Assembly: GCA_900045905.1 (NCBI GenBank)
Contig: FCNS01000036.1
Location: 1 to 64,000 of the forward strand
Source of the DNA: Clostridiales bacterium CHKCI001
GTDB lineage: Bacteria; Bacillota; Clostridia; Lachnospirales; Lachnospiraceae
DNA length: 64,000 nucleotides
Direction of reading: 5' to 3'
Shown here: positions 1 to 9,495 of the stretch, piece after piece
How positions within the stretch are numbered: the stretch's first letter is position 1
How the letters are laid out: the number at the start of each line of letters is the position of its first letter
Position numbers and translations under genes: made by a program
Notes under the pieces: model-generated
Databases searched by the model: none
What the model saw: the letters and a program-made list of their open reading frames with translations, nothing else
Told to the model about the DNA's origin: nothing

Positions 1-530
1 AGTTTGAAATACAACTGATTATCCTTAACAGACAGTGGGATACCACGATCGATCTGCTTTGCTCTCATACAGGGTAATTCTCCATATTTTGAAAAGTGTA
101 ATTTTTTCCCATTCGCATAAAGACATTTTTCCACACCCCGCCAAACATCTTCGGCTTTCGTAAGAGCAAATATGGAGCCAATGCCATATTTTTTACCGAT
201 TGGTATCATGGAAGTTCTGCAAACATCCTATGTGACATGATATTGTTTTTGCATTGCATTCAACTGATTGGCGAGATTTTTTCTTTTCGTCTTATCTTTG
301 GTAGAACCATAGAGAGCAAGCAGTTTTCGGTATCGTTTTGTTCGCATGAGTTGGTCGTAATTATTTTTCATAAGACCGACCAGTTCATTGCCTGCTTTTC
401 GTATCTTATCGGAAAGTGCTACAATGCTTTGTGCATCAGAAGAAGACAGGTCGGTTTCAACAACCAGGATATGTCTGTCGGAACATTTACGATATTGTTT
501 TAGGGATTTGTTGTATTCTTCATCCATCAT
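1..530 (-). pseudogene. TnpB-like IS200/IS605 protein, interrupted by an in-frame stop
   Basis: The gene starts at 530, overlapping the end of tnpA, and reads toward the window edge. After 100 codons, just past QKQYHVT, a TAG at 228-230 interrupts it. The same frame then stays open to base 1, through stretches such as MIPIGKKYGIGSIFALTK and FSKYGELPCMRAKQIDRG. Uninterrupted coding on both sides shows one gene split by a point nonsense mutation; a TGG Trp or CAG Gln codon would restore it. Position behind TnpA and the charged helical N-terminus suit the TnpB-like second protein of IS200/IS605 elements. The RuvC-like part, if present, lies outside the window. The family call rests on context and memory of related proteins. 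Confidence 0.75.
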
Positions 531-936
531 AATTTTTCTGCTCCTCGATATACTTCACTACTGTAGCTTCACTTATATGTCCTACCGTAGATACAAAATA
601 TCCTCTTGACCATAATACACCACACTTAGCATAAAACTGTTTCAGTTGTGGAAAGGCTTTGAACAATTCTATGGCACTTATACTTTTAAGCGTTCTAACA
701 ACATCGCAAGGTGCTACTGTTTGTGGTACATCTACAAAAATATGAATATGGTCTGGCATTACCTCTAGTGCTTTCATATTGTATTTATAATCATTACAGA
801 TCCTCTGTAATATATGTTTTAAAGCAGTTTCAACGTTACCGCTTAATACAGAAAATCTAAATTTAGGACACCATATAATATGATACTGTATCAGGTATTT
901 ACAATGCGAAGCACTATGATATTGTTCCTCGCTCAT
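520..936 (-). CDS. tnpA: IS200/IS605 family transposase TnpA (Y1 HUH)
   Basis: Single-strand DNA transposase of 138 aa, the usual Y1 size. The HUH metal-binding motif is visible as PDHIHIFVDV near residue 61-70. The candidate catalytic tyrosine sits in VVKYIEEQ near the C-terminus. WCPKFRF and SRGYFVSTVG are typical of the family. It lies between a small ribbon-helix-helix-like gene upstream (4-base overlap) and the TnpB-like gene downstream (about 11-base overlap), so all three are probably one transcript. The frame is intact, so the element may still move even though its TnpB partner is broken. Confidence 0.95.
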   Translation of the reverse strand: MSEEQYHSASHCKYLIQYHIIWCPKFRFSVLSGNVETALKHILQRICNDYKYNMKALEVMPDHIHIFVDVPQTVAPCDVVRTLKSISAIELFKAFPQLKQFYAKCGVLWSRGYFVSTVGHISEATVVKYIEEQKNYDG

Positions 937-1112
937 AATTTTTGTTCTCCTAATTGATATTTTTCCTGTATACCTCTACGCATTAAATCTAAAAAGGTAA
1001 TTGTTTTTCCTTCCTCAACAGAATAGATACGAGCAAGGTTTTCAAGTTCAACTTTCCATTCAATAGGAATTGAAATATTTATTTGTACGTTATTTGATTT
1101 TAGTTTCGACAT
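933..1112 (-). CDS. Small ribbon-helix-helix-like protein upstream of tnpA
   Basis: A 59-aa protein starting MSKLKSNN. The ATG at 1112 is preferred because AAAGGA lies just upstream; a longer frame opens at 1142 without a ribosome-binding site. A short beta-strand-like stretch (VQINISIPIEW) followed by two predicted helices resembles the ribbon-helix-helix fold of small DNA-binding regulators. It overlaps the start of tnpA by 4 bases, so it is translationally coupled. It may regulate the element or help transposition; its function is inferred only from fold and position. Confidence 0.7.
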   Translation of the reverse strand: MSKLKSNNVQINISIPIEWKVELENLARIYSVEEGKTITFLDLMRRGIQEKYQLGEQKL

Positions 1113-1193
1113 ATACCGATTCCTTTCTTTTCTATTATACATAGATTATATAGATTTTCTATGTTGCTGTCAAGTAAAAAGTGGCTTTCATTT

Positions 1194-1209
1194 CACACGC
1201 AAGCGTGCG
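1194..1209. repeat. Probable subterminal hairpin of the IS200/IS605 left end
   Basis: CACGC-AA-GCGTG forms a tight 5-bp hairpin about 80 bases upstream of the first gene of the element. IS200/IS605 elements carry subterminal hairpins recognised by TnpA in place of terminal inverted repeats. The exact element boundary cannot be set because the right end is outside the window. Confidence 0.45.
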
Positions 1210-1283
1210 GGTTTTTCGCCACGAATTTATAACAAAATATTTTTAACAAAAGCCCCCTCCACTGAATGGCATCTCAGGATAGC

Positions 1284-1321
1284 AAAAGGGAATTCTCAGC
1301 AAGAAATCACCGAGAATTCCC
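1284..1321 (-). terminator. Rho-independent terminator after the GH31 gene
   Basis: A perfect 10-bp stem (1288-1297 with 1312-1321, GGGAATTCTC/GAGAATTCCC) is followed on the minus strand by TTTT. It begins 10 bases after the GH31 stop codon. Confidence 0.85.
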
Positions 1322-1330
1322 TCCTACTTT

Positions 1331-3625
1331 TTAAAGATTCATTTCTATTTTTTCACCACAGAATGGAATTTCCACTTCCCTATTTTTATACAAAATACGG
1401 AAACTCTCATACATTGGCTCATAGCCATGATGCAGCAATTCTACACAGAATACTCCATTTGCATGGATCGTAAACTGATATTGATTATATTCTCCTTCCT
1501 GATAAGCGAAGCTTTCGCCATCATCCTGATAATGGATATAACTTCCCTCACCCTCAAATATATCTAAGGTTAATTGTCTAATTTCTTTTTGTCCTACATA
1601 TTCCATATTAGGAAAGTTTGGAAGAATACTTCCTGCTTTTACATAAATTGGGCATACATCCAGTGGTGCTTCTTTCAGGAAATAACCGCCCTTCTCTTCC
1701 TCTCTTGTCCAATAGTCATACCATTGTCCCTCTGGCAAATAAACCATCCGCATTGTTTGACCTTGATTTACAACAGGTGCTACTATAATTTGCGCTCCGG
1801 CCATAAACTGATCGTTTAAATTTTGGACATTTACATCATCTTCATAATGAAGTACAAGCGGACGCATAATTGGTAACCCCTTTTGTTCTGCTTCATAGAA
1901 CAGATCATAAAAATATGGCAATAGTTTATAACGTAGCTTTACATATTTGCGATAAATATTCACTGTCTCATTTCCAAATGCCCAAGGCTCTTGGAAACGA
2001 GTTCCTTTTGCACTATGATTTCTAAATAATGGAGAGAAACATCCAACCTGCACCCAGCGGGTTAAAAGCTCTGGAGTCGTATCCGAACCAAATCCACCCA
2101 CATCCGTTCCAACATAAGGCATTCCACTCATTCCCAGATTACAAAGCTGAGGAATTGCCATTTGAAGATGACACCAAATACTATGATTATCTCCAGTCCA
2201 TGCGGTAGAATATTTTTGTGTTCCACTGTAGCAGGCACGAGTAATAATAAATGGGCGGCGCTTATCATAATGCTTCAAACCTTCATAAGTAGCTTTTGCC
2301 ATGAAATGTCCATATACATTATGCATTTCTCCGTGATTGGTTACTCGTCCTTCATCGGTAAATACTACATCCGTTGGGATTTCTCCATGGAAGCTTGCAG
2401 GTTCATTCATATCATTCCATACCCCACGCACTCCCATATCCACTAAAAACTTTTGATTTTCTGACCACCATCTGCGCACATCTGGATTTCCAAAATCTGG
2501 AAATACAGAAGTACCTGGCCATACCCAATTATCATAAACATTGCCCTCTTTATCTCGAACAAAGTATCCGTTCTTTATACCTGTATCATAAATATCATAT
2601 CCTTCTTCTAGTTTTACTCCTGGATCAATGATTGTTACAATCTTAAACCCATCGTTAGATAAGTCACTTATCATTTGTTTTGGATCATCATATCTCTCTT
2701 GATTCCATGTAAATACTTTAAAGTTGTCCATATAATCAATATCCAAATGAATCGTATCACATGGAATATGATATTCTCTGAGTTTTTTCGCAATATCACG
2801 GACTTCACTTTCCCATTCATATCCCCATCGAGACTGATGATATCCTAATGTCCAAAGCTGAGGAACTGGAACAGTTCCAGTTAACTTTCCATAATTTGTT
2901 AGAACATCCGTCAGATGATCTCCTGCAATATAATAGTAGTCCAAGTTTCCCTCATCTACTCCATAGTAGAAATAATTTTCACTTTCTTTTCCCATATTAA
3001 AAACAGAGCGATATGTATTATCAAAAAACAGTCCATATACACAATCTTTTCTTTTTGTCAAAAAGAATGGAATAGTTTTATAAAGAACTTTAAAATTATC
3101 TACTTGTGGATCTGGATTATCGGTATTCCACATTTCATAAACATAATGACGTTTATTTAAAAATCCTGTTTTATCTCCTAATCCATAAAATAGCTCGTCG
3201 CCTTCCATCGCCTTAACTACTTCAATTTTATGAGGAACCCCTTCATCTTCTACTTTATGTCCCTCACTCTCCATCAATTTTTTTGTTTCCTGACTCATAC
3301 AAGGAGCTGGTATTCGATCCATGCGATAATCCCGACAGCAACAAACACCTTCTCTATTATAGAAATCAATTTTTCCTTCATCATATACTTTTGCTGTAAT
3401 CTCGGATGTTTGAATTATAACGGATTCATCCTCCCAATTAACATTTAATCTTACCTCTGATTTTTTTGTAAAGTCCACCGCTTTGGAATAATGCTCCTTT
3501 GATTGTATTGGAACAAAGACATTTAAAATCTGCTCCTGAAATGCTTCTATTACCATTTTTTGATTTTCAAATAATAAATCTACCTTCGATCCTTGCTGCT
3601 TATATGACAATAGCTTTCCAAACAT
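1331..3625 (-). CDS. GH31 family alpha-glucosidase
   Basis: A 764-aa cytoplasmic glycoside hydrolase that releases glucose, or a related alpha-linked sugar, from the non-reducing end of oligosaccharides. The nucleophile is Asp405 in the signature WNDMNEPA, and the acid/base is Asp479 in WTGDNHS. HLDIDYMDNFKVFTW is another GH31 block. No signal peptide is seen. The ATG at 3625 is chosen because GGAGGA lies 7 bases upstream; an ATG five codons earlier contains that ribosome-binding site. The gene stands alone with its own terminator. GH31 also includes alpha-xylosidases, so the exact substrate is not settled by sequence. Confidence 0.92.
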   Translation of the reverse strand: MFGKLLSYKQQGSKVDLLFENQKMVIEAFQEQILNVFVPIQSKEHYSKAVDFTKKSEVRLNVNWEDESVIIQTSEITAKVYDEGKIDFYNREGVCCCRDYRMDRIPAPCMSQETKKLMESEGHKVEDEGVPHKIEVVKAMEGDELFYGLGDKTGFLNKRHYVYEMWNTDNPDPQVDNFKVLYKTIPFFLTKRKDCVYGLFFDNTYRSVFNMGKESENYFYYGVDEGNLDYYYIAGDHLTDVLTNYGKLTGTVPVPQLWTLGYHQSRWGYEWESEVRDIAKKLREYHIPCDTIHLDIDYMDNFKVFTWNQERYDDPKQMISDLSNDGFKIVTIIDPGVKLEEGYDIYDTGIKNGYFVRDKEGNVYDNWVWPGTSVFPDFGNPDVRRWWSENQKFLVDMGVRGVWNDMNEPASFHGEIPTDVVFTDEGRVTNHGEMHNVYGHFMAKATYEGLKHYDKRRPFIITRACYSGTQKYSTAWTGDNHSIWCHLQMAIPQLCNLGMSGMPYVGTDVGGFGSDTTPELLTRWVQVGCFSPLFRNHSAKGTRFQEPWAFGNETVNIYRKYVKLRYKLLPYFYDLFYEAEQKGLPIMRPLVLHYEDDVNVQNLNDQFMAGAQIIVAPVVNQGQTMRMVYLPEGQWYDYWTREEEKGGYFLKEAPLDVCPIYVKAGSILPNFPNMEYVGQKEIRQLTLDIFEGEGSYIHYQDDGESFAYQEGEYNQYQFTIHANGVFCVELLHHGYEPMYESFRILYKNREVEIPFCGEKIEMNL

Positions 3626-3740
3626 AATCGAATCCTCCATAATTATTTATTTTTTTCATCATACCATGTTCTTATTGTTCCGTCAGTATCAATTATTCTA
3701 GTTTTATAGGAATTTTTTTAGTTTTTTGATCTTAAAAAAT

Positions 3741-4961
3741 CTACTTTAATCCCCACTGTTTTTCTTCTAAAACTGCTTGGTATGCTGCTGCATCAAAATC
3801 TACTTCTACCGTTTCTAAACCCTCAAAATCTTTTTGTCCATCATAAATATGTTTTTGAATCAAAAGTTTTTCTTCTTGATTGGTTAATATAAATGTATTT
3901 TTACCTAGCGAAACAAATGGAGGAACTACTGCTTGTTTTTGGTTATTAACTGCTTGCTCTACTCCAATTAGATAATCTTCTGGAGAATAGTCTGCTGGTC
4001 CTGCATTTCCCTTAATTTGCACAACTACTTCATAATGCCCATCCTCTTGTTCCAAACAGCTCTCTAAATGCAGTGCAATGATAGAACCCACTGGAGCATA
4101 ATCGGGATATAAAGAACGAAAATAATTCCAATTCATATTCAATTTTCTCATAGCAGTTATTTTATTTTTATTTTGTGCTTGTGTCATATCCAAAGAATTT
4201 TGAAACATACTTTCTTGAACATCTCCATTATAATATGCCTGATACATCATTTTATAATAGTCTGCGATTACTGATATTGCCTGTTCTGTCTGTTGTTGTT
4301 GAACATCTGCTTGTGTCATATAACTTGTCGTTTCTTCTATTCTTGTCTCTTCATTGACCGTATAAATTATATTTCCTGCATCATCCATCTCTTGTATTTT
4401 CACTATATCACTATTATTCATTTCTTTTTTTACGAATAAATAACAATAACTTCCATTTGCCTGCAACTTTGTATTAACTACAGTTCCATTCTCATAAACA
4501 AAATTAATATTTGTAACTTTATCATCACGAATTACTCCAGAATATAATGTAAAGTCGCCTTGTTCCTCATCTGCACCCATCGTTTTATAATTTAAAAACG
4601 CTCCATCTCCAATTTCTGATACTTGCATGTTAATTACTTGATCATTTTTTATGACAGCACTTGCAAGTGCTGCTTTTCCTTCTGAATTTATAAAACTCAT
4701 AATTGCTGCATTTAAACCAATTCTAGAATCTGTTGATAAAATCTGAGCAGTATTTATATCGATGTTTCCTAATATATCTTGCCTAGAGCAGATAATATTT
4801 ATTAAAGAATTATTTGATTGTATAGCAACCGTCAAATCATTGGCACTTGATCCTATGGTAGAAGTTGTACTAACATCCGCAGTACTCTTATTTTGATTAA
4901 AAGAACACCCACTTAATATCAGACAAATCGATAGTATAAGTACAAGTTCAAATCCTCTCAT
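3741..4961 (-). CDS. Orphan lipoprotein of unknown function
   Basis: A 406-aa secreted lipoprotein. The N-terminus MRGFELVLILSICLILSGC is a signal peptide ending in a lipobox (LSGC). The ATG at 4961 follows AAGGAGG by 6 bases; a longer frame to 4988 has no such site. The mature part has polar, Asn/Ser-rich stretches, then a helical region containing TQADVQQQQTEQAISVIADYY, then a mixed alpha/beta tail. No catalytic motif is recognised. It sits alone between the GH31 gene and the divergent trp leader. Confidence 0.75.
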   Translation of the reverse strand: MRGFELVLILSICLILSGCSFNQNKSTADVSTTSTIGSSANDLTVAIQSNNSLINIICSRQDILGNIDINTAQILSTDSRIGLNAAIMSFINSEGKAALASAVIKNDQVINMQVSEIGDGAFLNYKTMGADEEQGDFTLYSGVIRDDKVTNINFVYENGTVVNTKLQANGSYCYLFVKKEMNNSDIVKIQEMDDAGNIIYTVNEETRIEETTSYMTQADVQQQQTEQAISVIADYYKMMYQAYYNGDVQESMFQNSLDMTQAQNKNKITAMRKLNMNWNYFRSLYPDYAPVGSIIALHLESCLEQEDGHYEVVVQIKGNAGPADYSPEDYLIGVEQAVNNQKQAVVPPFVSLGKNTFILTNQEEKLLIQKHIYDGQKDFEGLETVEVDFDAAAYQAVLEEKQWGLK

Positions 4962-5277
4962 TATTAACCTCCTTAATTTATCTGCCATGTCTCCATATTT
5001 AATTAATCTATGGTTTTATTATATCGTATTTATGAAACAAATACTATGTAATTTAGAGAGTATTTTCTTACAATTTTTTTAAGATTTTTTATAGCAATTT
5101 GCTTATACATAAAATTCATTCAAAAATTTGACATTTAGACTAGATTTATTTAATTTTATCTACAATAGTAATTCTTACTAATCTTATTTTTTTTTCACAA
5201 AACAACTTCAAATGTCTATCCATTAAATTCATATCATTCTTCTTTTTATAAACCCCTATAATTTTTTCAACTTTCTA

Positions 5278-5306
5278 TTGACAAATCATTATTTTGAGAT
5301 TATACT
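5278..5306 (+). promoter_or_regulatory. trp operon promoter
   Basis: Consensus -35 TTGACA (5278-5283), a 17-base spacer, and -10 TATACT (5301-5306). Transcription would start near 5313, about 27 bases before the T-box stem I. The rest of the gap from 4962 to this promoter is AT-rich and shows nothing else clear. Confidence 0.85.
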
Positions 5307-5339
5307 TTAACTCAACAAAAACAAGTAAGAAACCTATGA

Positions 5340-5603
5340 TTGAGAAAAGTAAGTTAAATTGGGTGTATACAGAGAGTTGTCAGCGCTGAGAAGACAGCAG
5401 CATAGATTTTTCCGAATGGTCTCAAGAGGGCGGCTTGAACCTCTTTATTGAGTAGTAGATGTCGACGGAGTGCTCACCGTTACTTAGAGCAGATGTATGA
5501 TTGTACATTGATTAAGAGGGCGTTTCGCCAAATTGGGTGGTACCGCAGAAGCATAGCAGCTTTTGTCCCATGTATAAAATACATGAGACAAAAGCTTTTT
5601 TTA
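5340..5603 (+). promoter_or_regulatory. T-box riboswitch, tryptophan specifier UGG
   Basis: A tRNA-sensing leader controlling the trp operon. Stem I closes with TTGAGA (5340-5345) against TCTCAA (5420-5425). Inside that base lie AGTA (5348-5351) and GAA (5414-5416), which can form the loop E motif, followed directly by the specifier TGG (5417-5419). The T-box core GGGTGGTACCGC is at 5535-5546. It is followed by a terminator of about 18 bp (AGCTTTTGTC.../...GACAAAAGCT, 5558-5596) and a T-run. Uncharged tRNA-Trp should stabilise the antiterminator and switch the operon on. The region between 5426 and 5534 holds further stems, which I did not fold rigorously. Confidence 0.92.
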
Positions 5604-5628
5604 TTACTATAAAAAGGAGGTCGAAACC

Positions 5629-7092
5629 ATGTTTTCACCAGATTGTAATACGATTTTAACACTTGCTAATAATTATCCAGTTGTTCCAGTCAGCCGCGAA
5701 ATTTACGCTGACATTGTTACCCCAATTACATTACTACGTCGATTGCAAACACTTTCTTCCCGTTTTTTCCTATTGGAATCGGTAGAAGGCGGTGAAAAAT
5801 GGGGACGTTACTCTTTTCTTGGATATGATCCCGTTATGCGTGTGACATGTAAAAATAAACTCGTAACAATTAGCAAAGATCAAGAAGAGGAAACCATTAC
5901 AACCAATCATCCACTTGATATCCTTCGAGATATTTTAAAACAATACAAAGCACCTCGTATTGAAGGTCTTCCTCCGTTTGCTGGCGGTTTTGTTGGATAT
6001 TTTTCTTATGCAATGATGGAGTATGCAGAGCCAACCTTATCCATTCAAAGAGATGATATGAATGACTTCGATATGATGTTATTCGATAAGATTATTGCTT
6101 ACGATCATTTAAAACAAAAAATTACATTAATTGTTAATATGAAGACTGATCATGTTATGGAAAATTATGGGCAGGCATGTGCCAGTATCGAATCACTTAT
6201 ACGTATGATTCACGATCAGACTCCGCTTCCACAACAACAGATTTCTAAGAAGCCAAACTTCCGTTGTAATGTTTCTTTTGAACAATATCGTGACATAGTA
6301 GAGCGTACAAAACAATATATTGTGGATGGTGATATTTTCCAGGCAGTTCAATCTCGTCGGTTTGTCAGTGATTACTCAGACAGCTTGCTAAATGCATATC
6401 GTGTCCTACGGACAACAAACCCTTCTCCATATATGGTTTATTTCCATATCGACGACGACGAGATCATTTCCACTTCTCCTGAGACACTCGTCCGTTTAGA
6501 GAATGGAAGACTTACCACATTCCCTGTGGCTGGTTCTCGTCCTCGCGGTAATACCAAAGCCGAAGATTTAGAATTAGAACGAGACTTGCTTTCGGATGAA
6601 AAGGAACTTTCTGAACACAATATGCTCGTGGATTTGGGAAGAAATGACCTTGGGAAGATTTCTCAGATTGGTTCTGTAGAAGTAACAGAATATATGATGA
6701 TTCATCGTTATTCTAAGATCATGCATATTTGTTCTCAAGTAGAAAGTAATATTTCAAAAAACTGTGATGCATGCTCTGCAATTGAATCCGTACTGCCAGC
6801 AGGAACATTATCCGGTGCACCAAAAATCCGTGCCTGCGAAATTATTGAAGAATTAGAGCCTGATCCAAGAGGCATCTATGGAGGAGCTCTTGGATATTTG
6901 GATTTTACTGGAAATATGGATACTTGCATTGCCATTCGTATGGCAGTCAAACATAAGAATCAAGTATATGTGCAGGCAGGCGGTGGAATTGTGGCAGATT
7001 CCATTCCAGAAAATGAATATGCAGAAAGTGCAAATAAAGCACGAGCAGTTATGGATGCCATTATCAATGCATCGGAGGTGAACAATGAATGA
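5629..7092 (+). CDS. trpE: Anthranilate synthase component I
   Basis: Converts chorismate to anthranilate with ammonia supplied by TrpG; first committed step of tryptophan synthesis. At 487 aa it is full length. The N-terminal LLESVEGGEKWGRYSFLG contains the LLES feedback site for tryptophan. The C-terminal chorismate-binding domain shows QAVQSRRF, NPSPYMVYF, AGSRPRG, DLGRNDLGKIS and AGTLSGAPKIRA. AAAGGAGG precedes the ATG. It is the first gene after the Trp T-box. The feedback motif predicts control by tryptophan at the enzyme level as well as by the riboswitch. Confidence 0.97.
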   Translation: MFSPDCNTILTLANNYPVVPVSREIYADIVTPITLLRRLQTLSSRFFLLESVEGGEKWGRYSFLGYDPVMRVTCKNKLVTISKDQEEETITTNHPLDILRDILKQYKAPRIEGLPPFAGGFVGYFSYAMMEYAEPTLSIQRDDMNDFDMMLFDKIIAYDHLKQKITLIVNMKTDHVMENYGQACASIESLIRMIHDQTPLPQQQISKKPNFRCNVSFEQYRDIVERTKQYIVDGDIFQAVQSRRFVSDYSDSLLNAYRVLRTTNPSPYMVYFHIDDDEIISTSPETLVRLENGRLTTFPVAGSRPRGNTKAEDLELERDLLSDEKELSEHNMLVDLGRNDLGKISQIGSVEVTEYMMIHRYSKIMHICSQVESNISKNCDACSAIESVLPAGTLSGAPKIRACEIIEELEPDPRGIYGGALGYLDFTGNMDTCIAIRMAVKHKNQVYVQAGGGIVADSIPENEYAESANKARAVMDAIINASEVNNE

Positions 7093-7658
7093 TTTTACTA
7101 ATTGACAATTATGACAGCTTTTCTTATAACTTATATCAGCTAACTGCATCAATTCGCAACGACATTAAAGTGATCCGAAATGATGCAATGACATTAGAAG
7201 AAATCGCAGCTCTTCAGCCAGATCATATTTTGCTTTCTCCAGGTCCTGGTTATCCAAAAGATGCTGGCATTTGCGAAGAAGTAATCCACCAATTTGGTGC
7301 TTCTATCCCCATCCTAGGTGTGTGTCTTGGACACCAAGCGATTTGTGAAGTATTTGGAATGGAGATTTCACATGCCCAAAAACTAATGCATGGAAAACAA
7401 AGCGATATTGAATTAGATACGAATTCTCCTTTGTTCCATGGACTTCCAAAAACAATTGCCGCAGCTAGATATCATTCTTTGATTGCGAAATTAGAAACAT
7501 TACCAGAACAATTAAAAGTGATTGCCGTTGAACCAATAACTAGGGAGATTATGGGCGTTCAGCATAAACAATATCCGATCTTTGGAGTACAGTTTCACCC
7601 AGAATCAATCATGACTTCCAGAGGTAATATGATATTAGAAAACTTTTTAAAATTATAA
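7089..7658 (+). CDS. trpG: Anthranilate synthase component II (glutamine amidotransferase)
   Basis: A 189-aa class I glutamine amidotransferase feeding ammonia to TrpE. The catalytic triad is visible: Cys79 in GVCLGHQ, and His170 and Glu172 in VQFHPES. The oxyanion region LSPGPGYP is present. The start codon overlaps the trpE stop (ATGA), so the two subunits are translationally coupled. Such proteins may also serve p-aminobenzoate synthesis (PabA). It is not fused to TrpD. Confidence 0.96.
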   Translation: MILLIDNYDSFSYNLYQLTASIRNDIKVIRNDAMTLEEIAALQPDHILLSPGPGYPKDAGICEEVIHQFGASIPILGVCLGHQAICEVFGMEISHAQKLMHGKQSDIELDTNSPLFHGLPKTIAAARYHSLIAKLETLPEQLKVIAVEPITREIMGVQHKQYPIFGVQFHPESIMTSRGNMILENFLKL

Positions 7659-7677
7659 TATAAAGGGGTTTAAAATT

Positions 7678-8691
7678 ATGATTCAGGAAGCAATTCATCA
7701 AGTAATTAATAATAAAGATTTAGATCATGATACTGCCAGAGCCGTTATGACAGAAATGATGGATGGTACTGCTACAGACGTCCAAATGGCTACGCTATTA
7801 ACAGGACTTCGTATGAAGGGGGAAACCATTACAGAGATTACTGCATGTGCAGAAATTATGAGAGAAAAGGCAGTAAAACTAAAACATAAAATGCCTGTTA
7901 TGGATATTGTCGGAACAGGCGGTGACGAAGCAGGTTCCTTTAATATTTCCACTACTTCCGCATTTGTCGCTGCGGCTGGAGGAATTCACATTGCCAAACA
8001 TGGAAACCGTTCGGTTTCTTCCCGTTCTGGAGCAGCTGACGTTTTAGAACGTCTTGGTGCTGTTTTAACACTAACTCCAGAACAAAGCGAACAAGTATTA
8101 GAAGAAACTGGTATCTGCTTCTTATTTGCTCAAACTTATCATCTTTCTATGAAAAATGTAGCGCCTGTACGAAAGGGAATGAGCGAACGTACGATCTTTA
8201 ATATTTTAGGTCCACTCTCTAATCCAGCTGGAGCAACAATGCAACTACTCGGTGTATACGATCAGGCATTGGTAGAACCTTTAGCACAAGTATTAGTAAA
8301 TTTAGGGGTTACACGAGGCGTTGCTGTATGCGGTAATGGAATGGATGAGGCTTCCTTAGTCGGAGCGAATACCATTTGTGAAATCCGTTTTGGAAAAACA
8401 ACTTATTATTCCATCAGCCCAGAAGATCTTGGAATGAATCCTTGTACATTGGAAGATCTAAAGGGCGGAACACCAGAAGAAAATGCAGAAATTACAAAAG
8501 GCATTTTAAATGGTAGCATTCAGGGTCCAAAACGAGATGTTGTTGCACTAAATGCTGGAATTGCTCTTTATCTCGGTATCGATGATATTTCATTAAAAGA
8601 AGGCATTCAACTCGCTCAGGAACTAATTGACAATGGAAAAGCATACCAAAAGCTCGAACAATTTGTTCAGGCTACAAGACAATTTCAATAG
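7678..8691 (+). CDS. trpD: Anthranilate phosphoribosyltransferase
   Basis: Transfers the phosphoribosyl group of PRPP to anthranilate. At 337 aa it is the normal length. The glycine-rich PRPP-binding motif GTGGD is at residues 79-83. Further conserved blocks are HGNRS, VRKGMSERTIFN and GPLSNPA. It lies 19 bases after trpG with AAAGGGG in the gap, in the same operon. Confidence 0.97.
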   Translation: MIQEAIHQVINNKDLDHDTARAVMTEMMDGTATDVQMATLLTGLRMKGETITEITACAEIMREKAVKLKHKMPVMDIVGTGGDEAGSFNISTTSAFVAAAGGIHIAKHGNRSVSSRSGAADVLERLGAVLTLTPEQSEQVLEETGICFLFAQTYHLSMKNVAPVRKGMSERTIFNILGPLSNPAGATMQLLGVYDQALVEPLAQVLVNLGVTRGVAVCGNGMDEASLVGANTICEIRFGKTTYYSISPEDLGMNPCTLEDLKGGTPEENAEITKGILNGSIQGPKRDVVALNAGIALYLGIDDISLKEGIQLAQELIDNGKAYQKLEQFVQATRQFQ

Positions 8692-8706
8692 AAAAGGGAG
8701 GATACA

Positions 8707-9495
8707 ATGATTTTAGATGAACTTGCTGCCTATTCCAAACTTCGTGTCGAACAGGCAAAACAGCAACTTTCACTCGAGGCGATAAAAGCAAACGCAATGC
8801 AGCTTCCTAAAGGAGACTTTCGCTTTGAACAAACACTTTCCAAACCAGAAGTTTCCTTTATCTGCGAAGTAAAAAAAGCTTCTCCTTCCAAAGGAATCAT
8901 TGCCAAACAATTCCCATATAGAGAAATTGCTCGGCAATACGAAGAAGCTGGAGCGGATGCGATTTCAGTTTTAACAGAACCAAAATGGTTTTTAGGCTCC
9001 GACCAGTACTTATCAGAAATTCGCAAAGAAGTATCCCTTCCTATATTAAGAAAAGATTTTACTGTAGATGCCTATCAGATTTATGAGGCAAAGCTGCTCG
9101 GTGCGGATGCTGTTTTACTAATTTGTGCAATACTGGATACAAAAACCATTCACAATTATCTACAGATCTGCGAGGAACTTGGACTTAGTGCAATTGTAGA
9201 AGCACATGATGAAGTAGAAATTGCTTCGGCTATAGAAGCTGGAGCAAAGATTATCGGTGTAAATAATCGAAATTTAAAAAATTTCACAGTGAATTTCCAA
9301 AACTGTACTTCACTTAGAAAATATATCCCAGAAAATATTTTATTCGTTGCAGAAAGTGGCGTAAAAACTGCTGAAGATGTCGCTTCCATTGCAAATGCTG
9401 GTGCAAATGCAATTTTAATTGGAGAGACATTGATGCGTTCCAATCAGAAAAAAGAACTACTTCACACATTCCGTAAAGCATCCCAAAATATCTGA
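8707..9495 (+). CDS. trpC: Indole-3-glycerol phosphate synthase
   Basis: Closes the indole ring from carboxyphenylamino-deoxyribulose phosphate. It is a 262-aa single TIM-barrel domain. CEVKKASPSKG carries the catalytic lysine region, LRKDFTVDAYQI the second lysine, and IGVNNRNLKNF and AESGV the phosphate-binding end. The length leaves no room for a fused TrpF domain, which some bacteria have. AAGGGAGG precedes the ATG. Confidence 0.97.
   Translation: MILDELAAYSKLRVEQAKQQLSLEAIKANAMQLPKGDFRFEQTLSKPEVSFICEVKKASPSKGIIAKQFPYREIARQYEEAGADAISVLTEPKWFLGSDQYLSEIRKEVSLPILRKDFTVDAYQIYEAKLLGADAVLLICAILDTKTIHNYLQICEELGLSAIVEAHDEVEIASAIEAGAKIIGVNNRNLKNFTVNFQNCTSLRKYIPENILFVAESGVKTAEDVASIANAGANAILIGETLMRSNQKKELLHTFRKASQNI

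Noticed and set aside
5480-5662. Minus-strand 60-codon frame across the trp leader
   Set aside because: It lies over the T-box and its terminator, has no ribosome-binding site, and its content follows from the RNA structure.
8707-9495. Possible TrpC-TrpF fusion that would explain the missing trpF
   Set aside because: TrpC is 262 aa, one barrel, and ends without a second domain.
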